Source: Lentisphaeria bacterium
Lineage (GTDB): Bacteria > Verrucomicrobiota > Lentisphaeria > Victivallales > UBA1829
DNA length: 19,287 nucleotides
NCBI GenBank assembly: GCA_003526375.1
Contig: DPDG01000059.1
Location: forward strand, 1 to 19,287
Direction of reading: 5' to 3'
A program made the translations under genes and the position numbers. A model generated the notes under the pieces. That model was not told where the DNA came from and searched no databases. It was given only the letters and a program-made list of their open reading frames with translations. Below are positions 6,778-14,738 of the stretch, in pieces; the stretch's first letter is position 1; each line of letters begins with the position of its first letter.

Positions 6778-8811
6778 TTATTCGAGCAGATCGGCTGCAG
6801 CAGCCGGACTCTTGAACCGGTAACGACCCTTGCCCAGATTTTCCGTTCTGCCGTATCTGGATTTCAGATTCTCCTTGCCGGGAACTGTGATGACCGCCTC
6901 GGCGGCAGCCCCTTTCACGGCAACAATCATGACCGCAGTCTTTCCGGAATCCGACTGAAACGCTCCGGCTTCCACTTTTCCGGACACGATCTCCATGCCG
7001 AGCCGAGGTCCGGCGGCGCTTCCCATGATATAAGGTTCAAGACCGCGGAGTTCACGGATCACCGGAACCAGATTCTTCCACATGCGTTCCGGATGTCCGG
7101 GATCGTTGTATTCTCCGGACTGTCTGACAATTCTCTCGCACAGCGGGTCCGTATAGAAGATGAATCCCTTGGCACCTTCGATGGCGAAAAGCCAGGTCAT
7201 AGCGCGCATTTCCTCGGTGGACGGCTCGGCGTACGCGGCATATTCCGCACTGGTGAGTTTCCCTTTGTAATGTCCCCAGCTGAACGCCTGAACATAACCC
7301 CACAGCGGAACGCCGGAGCGTCTGGCTTGTTTCATGAATTCAGAAATGGAGGACAAGTCGGCAGGACTGCCTTTCTTCATGACCGGATAGTCATCGGCGC
7401 AGAAGATATCCCCCAGCATGGCAAACCGCGGCAGCAGTTTCGAGTCATTGGTGAGCGTAACCACCGGATGACGGGGATCCAGCCGGTTCAGAGTTCGGCG
7501 CATGGCAAGCACCTGATCCATGTATTCTTCCGGAACTTCATCGGAATTGTAGTAAAAGAGGGTTGCAGGATGATTTCCCAGCGCTTTCACCACGGTTTCC
7601 AGTTTGTCATCGACTTTTTCGGCATTGCCGATTTTCCGGATTCGGTACGGATAATAATCCAGCAGGACGGCTGTGGTTACGGCAGTGTAAAGATTGTGCC
7701 TGTACAGCAGATCCATTCCGGCGCGGATCTTATCAAAGTAATGGTCAGCGTCCTGCTCCGCAGAAATCCGGAGCATCCCGAAGTTCATGGAAAAATTGAA
7801 TCCTGCGTCGGCAATCCGCTTGCAGCGTTCTTCACTGAGCGGCAGAAAATCCGCCGGAAGCCCCACCGGCATGAACTCTTTCCCGTTGACCACTATCCGC
7901 CCCAGCGCATCCACGGCAACGGTTCCTTTGATCGGGCGTTTTTCTTTCAGAAAATTCACGGGAAAGACCTGTTTGCAGACCAGAACTTTCTGCGCCGGAA
8001 TTCCTGCGGCGACGTGCATTTCCGCACTGCCGGGAACCGCATTGCAGGAAAAAACACTGGTCATGTCTCCGTTTTTGTCCGGCGTAAGAACCATCTGTTC
8101 CAGAACTTTCCCGTTCTGCATCAGTTTCACCTGAACGGCGGTCCCTTCCGGAAAGGAGTCTCCGCGCAGAGTGAAACGGGTTGACCCCGGCTCAAAACTG
8201 TGAGTCGACGGTGAAGTCAGCAGCATGGTGCTCTGAATTCCTTCCCGGAAAACTTTCACATCGTCAAAGAAGAGTTTCCCTTTCCAGCCGCCCGGCATCC
8301 GCAGAACCACGAAATGATTCATGTTCTCCTTTGCCGTGAAACGGAAAGAGATATTCCTGTATTCTTCCGGCGCGTCTTTTGCCATGAAATGTGTTGTACC
8401 CTGACGCCAGGGAACAATGCGTCCGGTGTCTTTCCACTTGCTTTCCACTCCGATGCAGGCGAAGAAATTCTGACGAGGTTTCACCTTGGTCAGCCCCTCC
8501 TGACGGATGGAGGCCTCCACCCGGTATGTAACGCCGGGAACCGTATCGGGGATATTGAGCGTGGAATAAATTTCACGGGCGGTAACCACACGGTCGCGTT
8601 CGATGACCAGTCCGGTATTGCCGTTGACTCCGGCGGCGCGGACAATTCTGCAATCCTTGCCAATGCGCAGTCCGGACGGATTTTCTTCTTCAAATCCGCA
8701 GCTGACCATCAGTTTTTCCTGTTCAAGCGGACGGAAGGATTCGAAATCCTCCCCGGTAACGGAAAGTGCGAAGAAAGCAAGCAGCATTCCGGTCATTGAC
8801 ACACATTTCAT
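6778..8811 (-). CDS. Secreted clan GH-A-like glycoside hydrolase with N-terminal beta domains (677 aa)
   Basis: An N-terminal signal peptide (MKCVSMTGMLLAFFALSVTG, cleavage probably after Gly20) sends the protein out of the cytoplasm. Residues about 33-190 look like a carbohydrate-binding jelly roll ending in WKGKLFFDDVKVFRE, a typical CBM4/9-like end. Residues about 195-285 form a second beta domain. From about 297 a barrel begins with DALGRIVVNGKEFMPVGL, as in GH2- or GH5-type enzymes. Asp424-Glu425 in YYNSDEVPEEY is the likely acid/base site. The usual nucleophile Glu is less clear: the strand WGYVQAFSWGHY has Gln508 where related families often carry Glu. The segment STEEMRAMTWLFAIEGAKGF (531-550) is typical of this group. 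An AAGGA lies 8 bp before the ATG. It follows the pseudopilin gene by only 23 bp, so the two are co-transcribed. Confidence 0.82.
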   Translation of the reverse strand: MKCVSMTGMLLAFFALSVTGEDFESFRPLEQEKLMVSCGFEEENPSGLRIGKDCRIVRAAGVNGNTGLVIERDRVVTAREIYSTLNIPDTVPGVTYRVEASIRQEGLTKVKPRQNFFACIGVESKWKDTGRIVPWRQGTTHFMAKDAPEEYRNISFRFTAKENMNHFVVLRMPGGWKGKLFFDDVKVFREGIQSTMLLTSPSTHSFEPGSTRFTLRGDSFPEGTAVQVKLMQNGKVLEQMVLTPDKNGDMTSVFSCNAVPGSAEMHVAAGIPAQKVLVCKQVFPVNFLKEKRPIKGTVAVDALGRIVVNGKEFMPVGLPADFLPLSEERCKRIADAGFNFSMNFGMLRISAEQDADHYFDKIRAGMDLLYRHNLYTAVTTAVLLDYYPYRIRKIGNAEKVDDKLETVVKALGNHPATLFYYNSDEVPEEYMDQVLAMRRTLNRLDPRHPVVTLTNDSKLLPRFAMLGDIFCADDYPVMKKGSPADLSSISEFMKQARRSGVPLWGYVQAFSWGHYKGKLTSAEYAAYAEPSTEEMRAMTWLFAIEGAKGFIFYTDPLCERIVRQSGEYNDPGHPERMWKNLVPVIRELRGLEPYIMGSAAGPRLGMEIVSGKVEAGAFQSDSGKTAVMIVAVKGAAAEAVITVPGKENLKSRYGRTENLGKGRYRFKSPAAAADLLE

Positions 8812-8834
8812 GTTTTTATCCTTGCGTTGTAAAA

Positions 8835-9632
8835 TCAGTAAGTCCAGGTTGTCAGATTCCAGGACAGAAGACGGTCATACTCTTCCTGCGAGATTTTGTA
8901 AAGATTTTTCCTGTCTGCATGACCGTCCGCATAAAGAAGCTGGGTAGACCCGTTATGCCGGACAGAGGCGTGTTGTCTTTTAGCTGTCGGAAGAAGATTT
9001 TGATCCCGCTCGCGGATCGCCAGACCATTGGTTGGATCTTTGCAGCTTCCATCTTCCAGAATTGCACTTTCGCTGGGAGCTTTGCAGCGTTTCCGGCTGC
9101 GCCCGCCGTAATACTTGCTGGTGGAGGGAGTGCTGTTTCCGTATGTTCCCGCATTTCCATCTGCATAGAAAATTCCCAATGCCTGATGATACAGGTAATT
9201 GGACACGGTTGTTTTTACCCCGTTGTATTCAGCGGAATGCGCTTCCGCAGGGTTTGCCGGACACAGCAGGAGCTTTCCGGCGGAAGTTGCCATGTATTTC
9301 TTGAATGCATTGTCGGTATAAAAAGAGACAATCCTGACCCAGAAAAATCTGCTGGTTCCCACATCCGGGATATCGAATTGACCGTATGTCCCGTTATTAT
9401 ATGAGCACAACGGCATCCAGTCGCTGTTGTCGTCCGCATAAAAGGAGAATGTGTTTCCGATTTGTCTCATATTGTTAATACATGCGGAAGCATGTGCCAT
9501 TGCCCGGGCCTTGTTCAGCGCCGGCAGAAGCATTCCCGCAAGAATTGCTATAATTGCTATAACGATCAGAAGTTCTATTAATGAAAAACATCTGTTCTCC
9601 GGTGATTTGTTTTTGATGTTGAATGTTGTCAT
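8835..9632 (-). CDS. Prepilin-type (pseudopilin) protein with H...DGH tail
   Basis: The start at 9632 is chosen because AAGGA lies 8 bp upstream and it leaves a short leader; an upstream in-frame ATG at 9746 would add 38 unlikely residues. Residues 16-38 (FSLIELLIVIAIIAILAGM, then LLPALNKAR) are the class III signal and pilin helix. Cleavage would fall between Cys15 and Phe16, with Cys in place of the usual Gly at -1, and Glu20 is the conserved mature +5 residue. The C-terminal part carries RHNGSTQLLYADGHAD (225-240), the H-G-(n)-DGH signature of the DUF1559-like pseudopilins abundant in Planctomycetota and Lentisphaerota. It would sit in the inner membrane and be processed by a PilD-type peptidase. 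It is placed between two secreted carbohydrate-related genes, so it may present or export cluster products; that link is inferred. Confidence 0.88.
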   Translation of the reverse strand: MTTFNIKNKSPENRCFSLIELLIVIAIIAILAGMLLPALNKARAMAHASACINNMRQIGNTFSFYADDNSDWMPLCSYNNGTYGQFDIPDVGTSRFFWVRIVSFYTDNAFKKYMATSAGKLLLCPANPAEAHSAEYNGVKTTVSNYLYHQALGIFYADGNAGTYGNSTPSTSKYYGGRSRKRCKAPSESAILEDGSCKDPTNGLAIRERDQNLLPTAKRQHASVRHNGSTQLLYADGHADRKNLYKISQEEYDRLLSWNLTTWTY

Positions 9633-9742
9633 TTTTAGAATCCTTTCCTTGACTATTTGAATGGACAAAAGCCGAAAGTTGTTCGAGATCAACCAAAACC
9701 ATTCCAGCCTGCACGGACTGCCGTTATGGCATATCGTGATCA

Positions 9743-10270
9743 TCACTTTGCGGAACGGATCAGTCTGGCGGAATGGAAAACGACTTCGCCGGGCTGACGG
9801 CTTCTGAATTCAATGCCGAATGCGGCTTGCTGGAAATCGCCTTCGGGAACGTTGAATTTCACACGGTATTTCCGAACCTCGCCTTCGGCGTCGAATTCAT
9901 CCAGGGGAAGTTTCACGTAGCGGCGTTCCACTCTCCCGTCCTTCGAATACAGCGGGGAATAGAAGAGAATGGTGAAAAAGCCCTGGGACTGGGTGGAAAG
10001 TTCCAATACCAGTTCATATTCGCCGGGCTGCGGCTTTCTGACCCGGTAGAAGGCAGAGGCCTGATAATAATCTTTCCCGGTCCGTTCTTTCAGCTGGAGC
10101 TGCACTTTCCCGCCGTCAAGCGCGGTAAGTGTCCCGTCGCCGTTCCAGCCGGGCATTCTGCCTTTGACCACTTTCAGCGGAAGAACCATCTCATTTTCTG
10201 TTTTCTGCGCCGCGAAAAGCGTGCAGGCGAAAGCCAGTGCTGCCGCCGTCAAAATCTTTTTCATTTTCAT
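9743..10270 (-). CDS. Small secreted beta-rich protein, possibly carbohydrate-binding
   Basis: This protein of 175 residues begins with a signal peptide (MKMKKILTAAALAFACTLFA, cleavage around residue 20-21). The rest alternates hydrophobic strands and turns: YELVLELSTQSQGFFTILFY, then VRKYRVKFNVPEG and QAAFGIEFRSRQPGEVVFHS. That pattern fits a single jelly-roll like CBM4/CBM9 or the N-terminal part of the neighbouring secreted hydrolase. No catalytic motif is visible. AAGGA is 3 bp from the first ATG (10270) and 9 bp from the second (10264), so translation may start at 10264. It lies 145 bp after the GH127-like gene and 111 bp before the pseudopilin start. A stand-alone glycan-binding role is an inference from fold and context; I do not recognise a named family. 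Confidence 0.75.
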   Translation of the reverse strand: MKMKKILTAAALAFACTLFAAQKTENEMVLPLKVVKGRMPGWNGDGTLTALDGGKVQLQLKERTGKDYYQASAFYRVRKPQPGEYELVLELSTQSQGFFTILFYSPLYSKDGRVERRYVKLPLDEFDAEGEVRKYRVKFNVPEGDFQQAAFGIEFRSRQPGEVVFHSARLIRSAK

Positions 10271-10414
10271 TTTTCCTTATGTTATGCTGCTGTTGCTGTT
10301 TCCGTGAATCCGCAGAGTCTGTTCCCTGCGTAAAAATTCCATGTTGAACCATGAACTGTCCTGTTCTTCCCATACCTCCCTTCCCGCTCGGAATCTGTTT
10401 TTATATCCGTTGTT

Positions 10415-12319
10415 TCAGAAAAACATGCTGAACAGTTTCGGATCCGCGCTGTCGATATTGCCCGCAGATGCAAAATCACAAACTCCGCAGCTGAATGTTT
10501 CCCCCGCATCCGAAGTGAATTCCGCCTTGAATCCGGCAAACACGCCGGGCATTTTCTCCGGAACGAGACGGCACTTCCAGCTGCCGTTGCCAAGCACGGA
10601 CGGTGCGAACATTTCCTCTTCCGTACTGCCGATCAGCTTGCTGCGCGAAAGCAGCAGCGGTCCTGCGGCAACCGTGGCATAGTATCCGCGGTGAAGCACA
10701 AGTCCTTCCGTATCTTTCCCTTCGTAATAGCGTCTGCGCTGCCACGCCGGAAAATTGTCCGGATCGCCCGGATACGGGAAACGGATCACCTGCGGGTGCA
10801 GATCGAATTTCAGGTCAATCCGATTGCTGCCGGCAGACAGTTCCACCTCGTCATATCCCGGAACCGCCGTATGTTCCCGTCCGTTCACTGCAACCCGCGC
10901 AGAACCGCTCCACGCCGGAATCCGGAGTTTCAGTTTCAGGGGTTTTTCATTGTCCGCCCTCACCTGCACACATCCTTCGGTCAGGTATTCGCCGGAAACA
11001 CTGATCCGGAAATGTCCGTCGGCGAAATCGCTTTCTGCGGAGAAAGGAATGTACTGGTTCAGCAGCAGTTCCCGTCCGGTGTGCATCAGACAGCTTTCCG
11101 CCGCATTGATCAGACCTCTGGGCAGGTTGTTTACGCAGCAGTGGTTGTAGTGCATCATTGCCTGTTCCGGAGCCGTCATATGATGTCCCGAACTGCGGAC
11201 TCCGCGCATTCCCCAGGTGCCGTCCCGGAAAATTCCCGCAAGAAACGCATTGAGGAATGTATGCTCGAAGGTGTCCATGTAACAGACTTTTCCCGTCAGC
11301 TTGAAAAGTTCAAAACAGAGACGCATCCAGTGAATGGCGTCGCAGGGTTCCGTAATGCTGTCGAGAAAAATTCCCGCATGCAGGAACTGGTCGTTGAACC
11401 CCACACAGCCGGGACGGTTTGTTTCATGCTCCAGCAGAATCCAGTACAGCGATTCCGCAGCTTTCAGAGAATTTTCATGACCGGTGAGCCGGTAATAATC
11501 CAGCAGTCCGTCGAAACAGGAAAGCATTTCATAGGTCTTCGCCCAGGGTTTGATGTCCGGATACCACTCGTGAACCGGTTTTCCGGACAGCGCATTGGCG
11601 ATCAGATTCGGCGCTTTGCCGTCTTCACGTTCCCAGCCGGCAACAATGAAGTCCGCGAATTTGCGGAACCGTTCCTTCCCGGTTGCGCGGTAAAGAATGA
11701 TCACGGGTTTCAGAATCGAACAGCTCGCAAGCCCCTTGAACGTTCCGGTGTCGTGAATGTCTGTACCGTCTTTCTCCAGAGTGTCCAGCAATTGATCCGT
11801 CAGTTTTTCCGCGGCTTCCAGAATATGCCGGTCCTGCGTCAGCTCCCATGCTTCCAGAAGACCCCAGAGCGTGTATTTCCGGCACCAGATATTCCAGCAC
11901 CAGTCGCTGGGCGTTCCAATGGCTTTCTCCACTTCCACTTCGGGGGCGGCATTGAACATGGCGGGATTCCGGTATGTGCTGATGCAGCCGTCCGGATCCC
12001 GGAGCGAAATCAGTTCATATGCCGCACTCCGGACAAACGACTTCAGCTCCGCATTCTTCTGATACCGGGCGGCGCGGACTGCGCTGATGACCCATTTTCC
12101 CCAATACTCGCCCTGCCAGATGCCGATAACTTTTTTCGTATCATCCAGCTTGTTGCGGAACGCTTCTATGGTTTCCCGATACACAATATCCCGTGCTTCC
12201 GGAGAATTGACCCGGTGGTAAATCAAATCATCCGTCAATTTTCCGATTGGACCGTTCAACGCTATGTTTTCAGACTGAAACGGACTGCAATAATCTGCAA
12301 TTTCATGAATGCTGTCCAT
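10415..12319 (-). CDS. GH127-like (DUF1680) glycoside hydrolase, beta-L-arabinofuranosidase type
   Basis: The first 410 residues alternate helices with repeated Trp/Tyr-rich segments, as in the (alpha/alpha)6 barrel of GH127. Two motifs support the family: EPC (Glu324, Cys326) in DSITEPCDAIHW, and HCCVNNLPRGL with Cys394-Cys395. In Bifidobacterium HypBA1 the equivalent Glu338, Cys340, Cys417 and Cys418 bind zinc, and Cys417 is the nucleophile. The acid/base Glu found in a GEAF motif upstream of EPC in HypBA1 is not evident here (GFNDQF instead), so substrate or mechanism may differ. The C-terminal 200 residues are beta-sandwich-like (LKLRIPAWSGSARVAVNG). There is no signal peptide. Length is 634 residues, normal for the family. 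It is first in the cluster, opposite an AraC regulator with an intergenic gap of 110 bp. The ribosome binding site is weak. Confidence 0.85.
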   Translation of the reverse strand: MDSIHEIADYCSPFQSENIALNGPIGKLTDDLIYHRVNSPEARDIVYRETIEAFRNKLDDTKKVIGIWQGEYWGKWVISAVRAARYQKNAELKSFVRSAAYELISLRDPDGCISTYRNPAMFNAAPEVEVEKAIGTPSDWCWNIWCRKYTLWGLLEAWELTQDRHILEAAEKLTDQLLDTLEKDGTDIHDTGTFKGLASCSILKPVIILYRATGKERFRKFADFIVAGWEREDGKAPNLIANALSGKPVHEWYPDIKPWAKTYEMLSCFDGLLDYYRLTGHENSLKAAESLYWILLEHETNRPGCVGFNDQFLHAGIFLDSITEPCDAIHWMRLCFELFKLTGKVCYMDTFEHTFLNAFLAGIFRDGTWGMRGVRSSGHHMTAPEQAMMHYNHCCVNNLPRGLINAAESCLMHTGRELLLNQYIPFSAESDFADGHFRISVSGEYLTEGCVQVRADNEKPLKLKLRIPAWSGSARVAVNGREHTAVPGYDEVELSAGSNRIDLKFDLHPQVIRFPYPGDPDNFPAWQRRRYYEGKDTEGLVLHRGYYATVAAGPLLLSRSKLIGSTEEEMFAPSVLGNGSWKCRLVPEKMPGVFAGFKAEFTSDAGETFSCGVCDFASAGNIDSADPKLFSMFF

Positions 12320-12366
12320 GCTGATTTCTTTCTTTTTTTGTCTTTTTGTTGTTTTTTTTGTTTGAT

Positions 12367-12404
12367 ATTATATAACTTGACATTCCTGTCGTTCATACTA
12401 TATT
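12367..12404. promoter_or_regulatory. Divergent promoter region of the GH127-like and AraC genes
   Basis: On the plus strand a perfect TTGACA (12377-12382) is 16 bp from TATATT (12399-12404); an overlapping TATTAT gives an 18-bp alternative. This would drive the AraC gene. On the minus strand TATAAT (12372-12367) is the best -10 for the GH127-like cluster but has a poor -35, as expected for an activator-dependent promoter. The two overlap, so one bound regulator could affect both. GACATTCCTGTC at 12380-12391 holds a small inverted repeat between them. Confidence 0.65.
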
Positions 12405-12429
12405 ATAATCTATTATTAAGGAGATGACA

Positions 12430-13257
12430 ATGGAAAAACCTCTAAATAAAATGTATGATTCTATAAAAACAGCTCAAAGTCCCCAGTTTTTCTCCCAGCT
12501 GACAGGCGGAAGCAACGTCAATACTTCAAGCGGCTGGACACGGCGTCTGGTGAAACCGTGGGGACTGCTGCTTTCCCTGACCGGAAAGGGCGAAATGGAA
12601 CTTGACGGGGAATCTCTGAAAATTCCGGAAGGCAGCCTGCTTGTTTATAAACCGGGCTACCGGTACACCTTCCGCGCCCTGGGGGAATGGCATTATATCT
12701 GGTTTCACTACCCGATCCGGAATCACATGATCGGAGAAATGGATTTCAATGAAGTGCTGCCCGGTCTGGGGATGCAGGTTTTTGAAGGCGAGGAACTGTC
12801 GCGGATTCAAACGGAATTGCAGGAAGCCACCATGCTGGAGCAGATTCACCGTCCCGGATGGGAATTGCTTGCCCTGCTGCTGGTGGAAACCGCTCTGCAG
12901 CGTTTCATCCAGCGGGAACAGAACGCGCAGCGTCTTTCGCGTGACAGAATCAAACATGCTGTTCAGCTGCTGACAGGAAGTCACGATTACCGGATGGATG
13001 AAGTTGCGTCTCTCTGCGGCATCAGTGTTCCGCTGCTTTATTGCATTTTCCGCCGGGAAATGGGATGTTCCCCCAGACATTACCGGGAACAGTTTTTTCT
13101 ACGGAAGGGCAAAAAAATGCTTTTGAATACCAACCTGGGTTTGGAGGAAGTGGCGGAAGCCTGTCATTTTTATGACCGCTATTATTTTTCAACGCGGTTC
13201 AAAAAACATTTTGGCATTTCGCCCGGAGCGTTCCGAAAAGGCAAAACCGCCGACTGA
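12430..13257 (+). CDS. AraC-family regulator with cupin sensor domain
   Basis: The start at 12430 is preferred over the ATG at 12424, because AAGGAG (12418-12423) abuts 12424 but lies 6 bp from 12430. That gives 275 residues, normal for the family. Residues about 45-95 form an AraC-type cupin (GEMELDGESLKIPEGSLLVY, then WHYIWFHYPI) that would bind a sugar. Residues about 172-272 are the double helix-turn-helix (MDEVASLCGISVPLLYCIFR and LEEVAEACHFYDRYYFSTRF, with the FKKHFGISPGAFRK end). It is divergent from the GH127-like cluster and probably activates it in response to a breakdown product. Its transcript runs toward the phosphotriesterase-family gene, which converges on it with a hairpin in between. 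Confidence 0.93.
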   Translation: MEKPLNKMYDSIKTAQSPQFFSQLTGGSNVNTSSGWTRRLVKPWGLLLSLTGKGEMELDGESLKIPEGSLLVYKPGYRYTFRALGEWHYIWFHYPIRNHMIGEMDFNEVLPGLGMQVFEGEELSRIQTELQEATMLEQIHRPGWELLALLLVETALQRFIQREQNAQRLSRDRIKHAVQLLTGSHDYRMDEVASLCGISVPLLYCIFRREMGCSPRHYREQFFLRKGKKMLLNTNLGLEEVAEACHFYDRYYFSTRFKKHFGISPGAFRKGKTAD

Positions 13258-13271
13258 CCGGCGGGACGGGA

Positions 13272-13314
13272 GCAGAAACGGAGTTGAACACATCCGCAAC
13301 TGTTCCGCATCTGC
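13272..13314. terminator. Candidate bidirectional terminator between convergent genes
   Basis: In the 69-bp gap between two converging stop codons, GCAGA/TCTGC (13272-13276, 13310-13314), GGA/TCC and GTTG/CAAC (13283-13286, 13297-13300) can pair into an interrupted stem. CCGTTTT follows on the plus strand. The stem is broken by internal loops and the T run is short, so the call rests mainly on position. Confidence 0.35.
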
Positions 13315-13326
13315 CGTTTTACCCGT

Positions 13327-14367
13327 TCAGAGCTTTGTTCCGGCTGGCTTCGGAACAGACAGCATCCGGAGCGGATTTTCCCGGAGAATCACCTTCCGAA
13401 TCCAGGATTCATCCAGTCCTTCCGAAGTCAGAAGCGGGACAATATCCCGGAAAATGTGCGTGTAGCCGCTGCCGCCGTATTCCGGCAGCATACATTTGAG
13501 ACAGATGTCATTCGTGAGGAGCAGCTGCTCTGCAAATCCTTCGCGGATAATCCGGACTGCCAGTTCCACCCGTTCCCGGTCCGTGATGAAACGTCCGGAT
13601 GCGAAACCGCCCGGTTCCGGAGTGAATTCCTTGCCGAAATTATCCAATTGGACATAGACGCCTTTTTCCAGAAGCGTCCGGATGTATTCCCAATCCGGGG
13701 TTACATCCGAATGACATATCACGATCCGGCTGCACGGCACACCGCGACGGGTCAGCAAGTCGGTGATTTCCAATCCGTTCATGCTCCATGGGTACACATG
13801 CACCTGGATGGACAATCCGGTTTCCCGCTGCGCGATCGCCGCCGCTGCCAATGCTTTCCGTTCGCGTTCCGGCAAAACCTGACTGGTTCCGATTTCCCCG
13901 ATAATTCCCGGACGGATGCCAGTGCTGTCCACGCCGCAGCGGATTTCCCGGATCAGCTGCTCTGCCAGCTGTTCCGCCGACAGCAGTGCGGTATCCGCCG
14001 GATGTGTGTCCGCAGTATACCAGCCGCAGCCCATGACCAGATGAATTCCCGTTTCCTGTGCCAGTTTCCGAAGCTGAACCGGGTTGCGCCCGATTTCTTT
14101 CAGCGTACAGTCCACGATGACGTCACAGCCGGACTGTTTCAATTCAGAACAGCTCCGCCGTGCGGATTCATACTGATCTATCTTCAAATTGTCTTTCAGA
14201 CAGTAGGGATCGCGCATCAGTTTCGGGCGGTCCTCCGGAGTAATGCTTCGGGACAATGACTCCGGAGATGTCTGATTGGACAAGTCGATGAACAGGTGTT
14301 CATGGGACAGGACCATGCCGCAGGATGAAATATCCGCCGGACCGGTTACCGTCATTATGCTGTTCAT
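13327..14367 (-). CDS. Phosphotriesterase-family metal-dependent hydrolase
   Basis: This amidohydrolase-superfamily enzyme has 346 residues, the usual length. Metal ligands appear in family order: His22 and His24 (SHEHLF), Glu158 in IIGEIGTS at the bridging position, His190 (VHVYP), His219 (ICHSD) and Asp287 (LLTNDIC). Glu replaces the carboxylated lysine of classic phosphotriesterases, as in the E. coli PHP-type branch. Members hydrolyse phosphotriesters, lactones or related esters; a small lactone or ester is more likely here than a pesticide. Its ATG overlaps the stop of the ASRT-family gene by 4 bp (ATGA), which suggests translational coupling. A second in-frame ATG four codons later is an alternative start. 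It is last in the operon with the PocR/AraC regulator and the M24 protein. Confidence 0.88.
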   Translation of the reverse strand: MNSIMTVTGPADISSCGMVLSHEHLFIDLSNQTSPESLSRSITPEDRPKLMRDPYCLKDNLKIDQYESARRSCSELKQSGCDVIVDCTLKEIGRNPVQLRKLAQETGIHLVMGCGWYTADTHPADTALLSAEQLAEQLIREIRCGVDSTGIRPGIIGEIGTSQVLPERERKALAAAAIAQRETGLSIQVHVYPWSMNGLEITDLLTRRGVPCSRIVICHSDVTPDWEYIRTLLEKGVYVQLDNFGKEFTPEPGGFASGRFITDRERVELAVRIIREGFAEQLLLTNDICLKCMLPEYGGSGYTHIFRDIVPLLTSEGLDESWIRKVILRENPLRMLSVPKPAGTKL

Positions 14368-14726
14368 TCCGCGTATCCGACTCCCACGTAATATGCCATG
14401 GCATTCTGCGTGGTGTCCAGTCTGCCGAACTGAACGACAACAGGATGAGACGCCGTTACCCGCAGCGCGTATTGCGTCAGCTTCGGGATCACCGTCCCGT
14501 TCAGATCTTCCGGATGATCCAGCCGGAGCGTGATAATCCGTTCCGCGGGCACCTCGACCGTGATTCCTTTGACCGGATCGCGGTCCGAGTAGTACACATC
14601 AATGACGGTGCGGACTGTATTCTCCGAAGTATTGAAAAGCATCAGCGCTTCATGGGCTTCCATGGAACTCGCCAGATTTTTCTCCGGCAGGTAACCATCC
14701 GCGAAATACCAGATTTTTTTTACCAC
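14364..14726 (-). CDS. ASRT-family (Anabaena sensory rhodopsin transducer-like) small-molecule-binding protein
   Basis: The protein matches Anabaena sensory rhodopsin transducer along nearly its whole length: IWYFADGYLP at the N-terminus, HEALMLFNTSE, the signature VYYSDRDPV (44-52), VPAERI, and HPVVVQFGRLDTTQNA (94-109). This family forms soluble beta-sandwich oligomers and has been proposed to bind small metabolites in most bacteria. No rhodopsin gene is present here. The frame as it stands starts at GTG 14726 with no room for a ribosome binding site. An ATG at 14736, two bases after the M24 stop and 7 bp from AAAGGTG, is the better start, but the 8-base A/T run at 14714-14721 puts it out of frame. 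With 7 bases the protein would begin MSEGGKKIWYFADGY. It sits between the M24 and phosphotriesterase genes, so it probably binds a compound of that pathway. Confidence 0.85.
   Translation of the reverse strand: MVKKIWYFADGYLPEKNLASSMEAHEALMLFNTSENTVRTVIDVYYSDRDPVKGITVEVPAERIITLRLDHPEDLNGTVIPKLTQYALRVTASHPVVVQFGRLDTTQNAMAYYVGVGYAE
14714..14721. repeat. 8-base homopolymer at the start of the ASRT-family gene
   Basis: Eight consecutive T on the plus strand (A on the coding strand) lie five codons after the well-placed ATG at 14736. Eight bases put that ATG out of frame, leading to a stop after 28 codons; seven would restore it. Such runs slip during replication and transcription. Confidence 0.8.
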
Positions 14727-14738
14727 CTTCGCTCATGA

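Noticed and set aside
9633..9746. N-terminal extension of the pseudopilin to the ATG at 9746
   Set aside because: It would add 38 residues before the leader. The ATG at 9632 has a proper ribosome binding site and gives a normal short leader.
10191..10373. 60-codon minus frame after the GH127-like gene with a GGAGG nearby
   Set aside because: The GGAGG is 1 bp from the ATG, too close to work, and the frame overlaps the signal peptide region of the small secreted protein.
12331..12360. T-rich run near the GH127-like start, considered as a terminator
   Set aside because: It has no stem before it on either strand and lies in the 5' leader of the minus-strand cluster.
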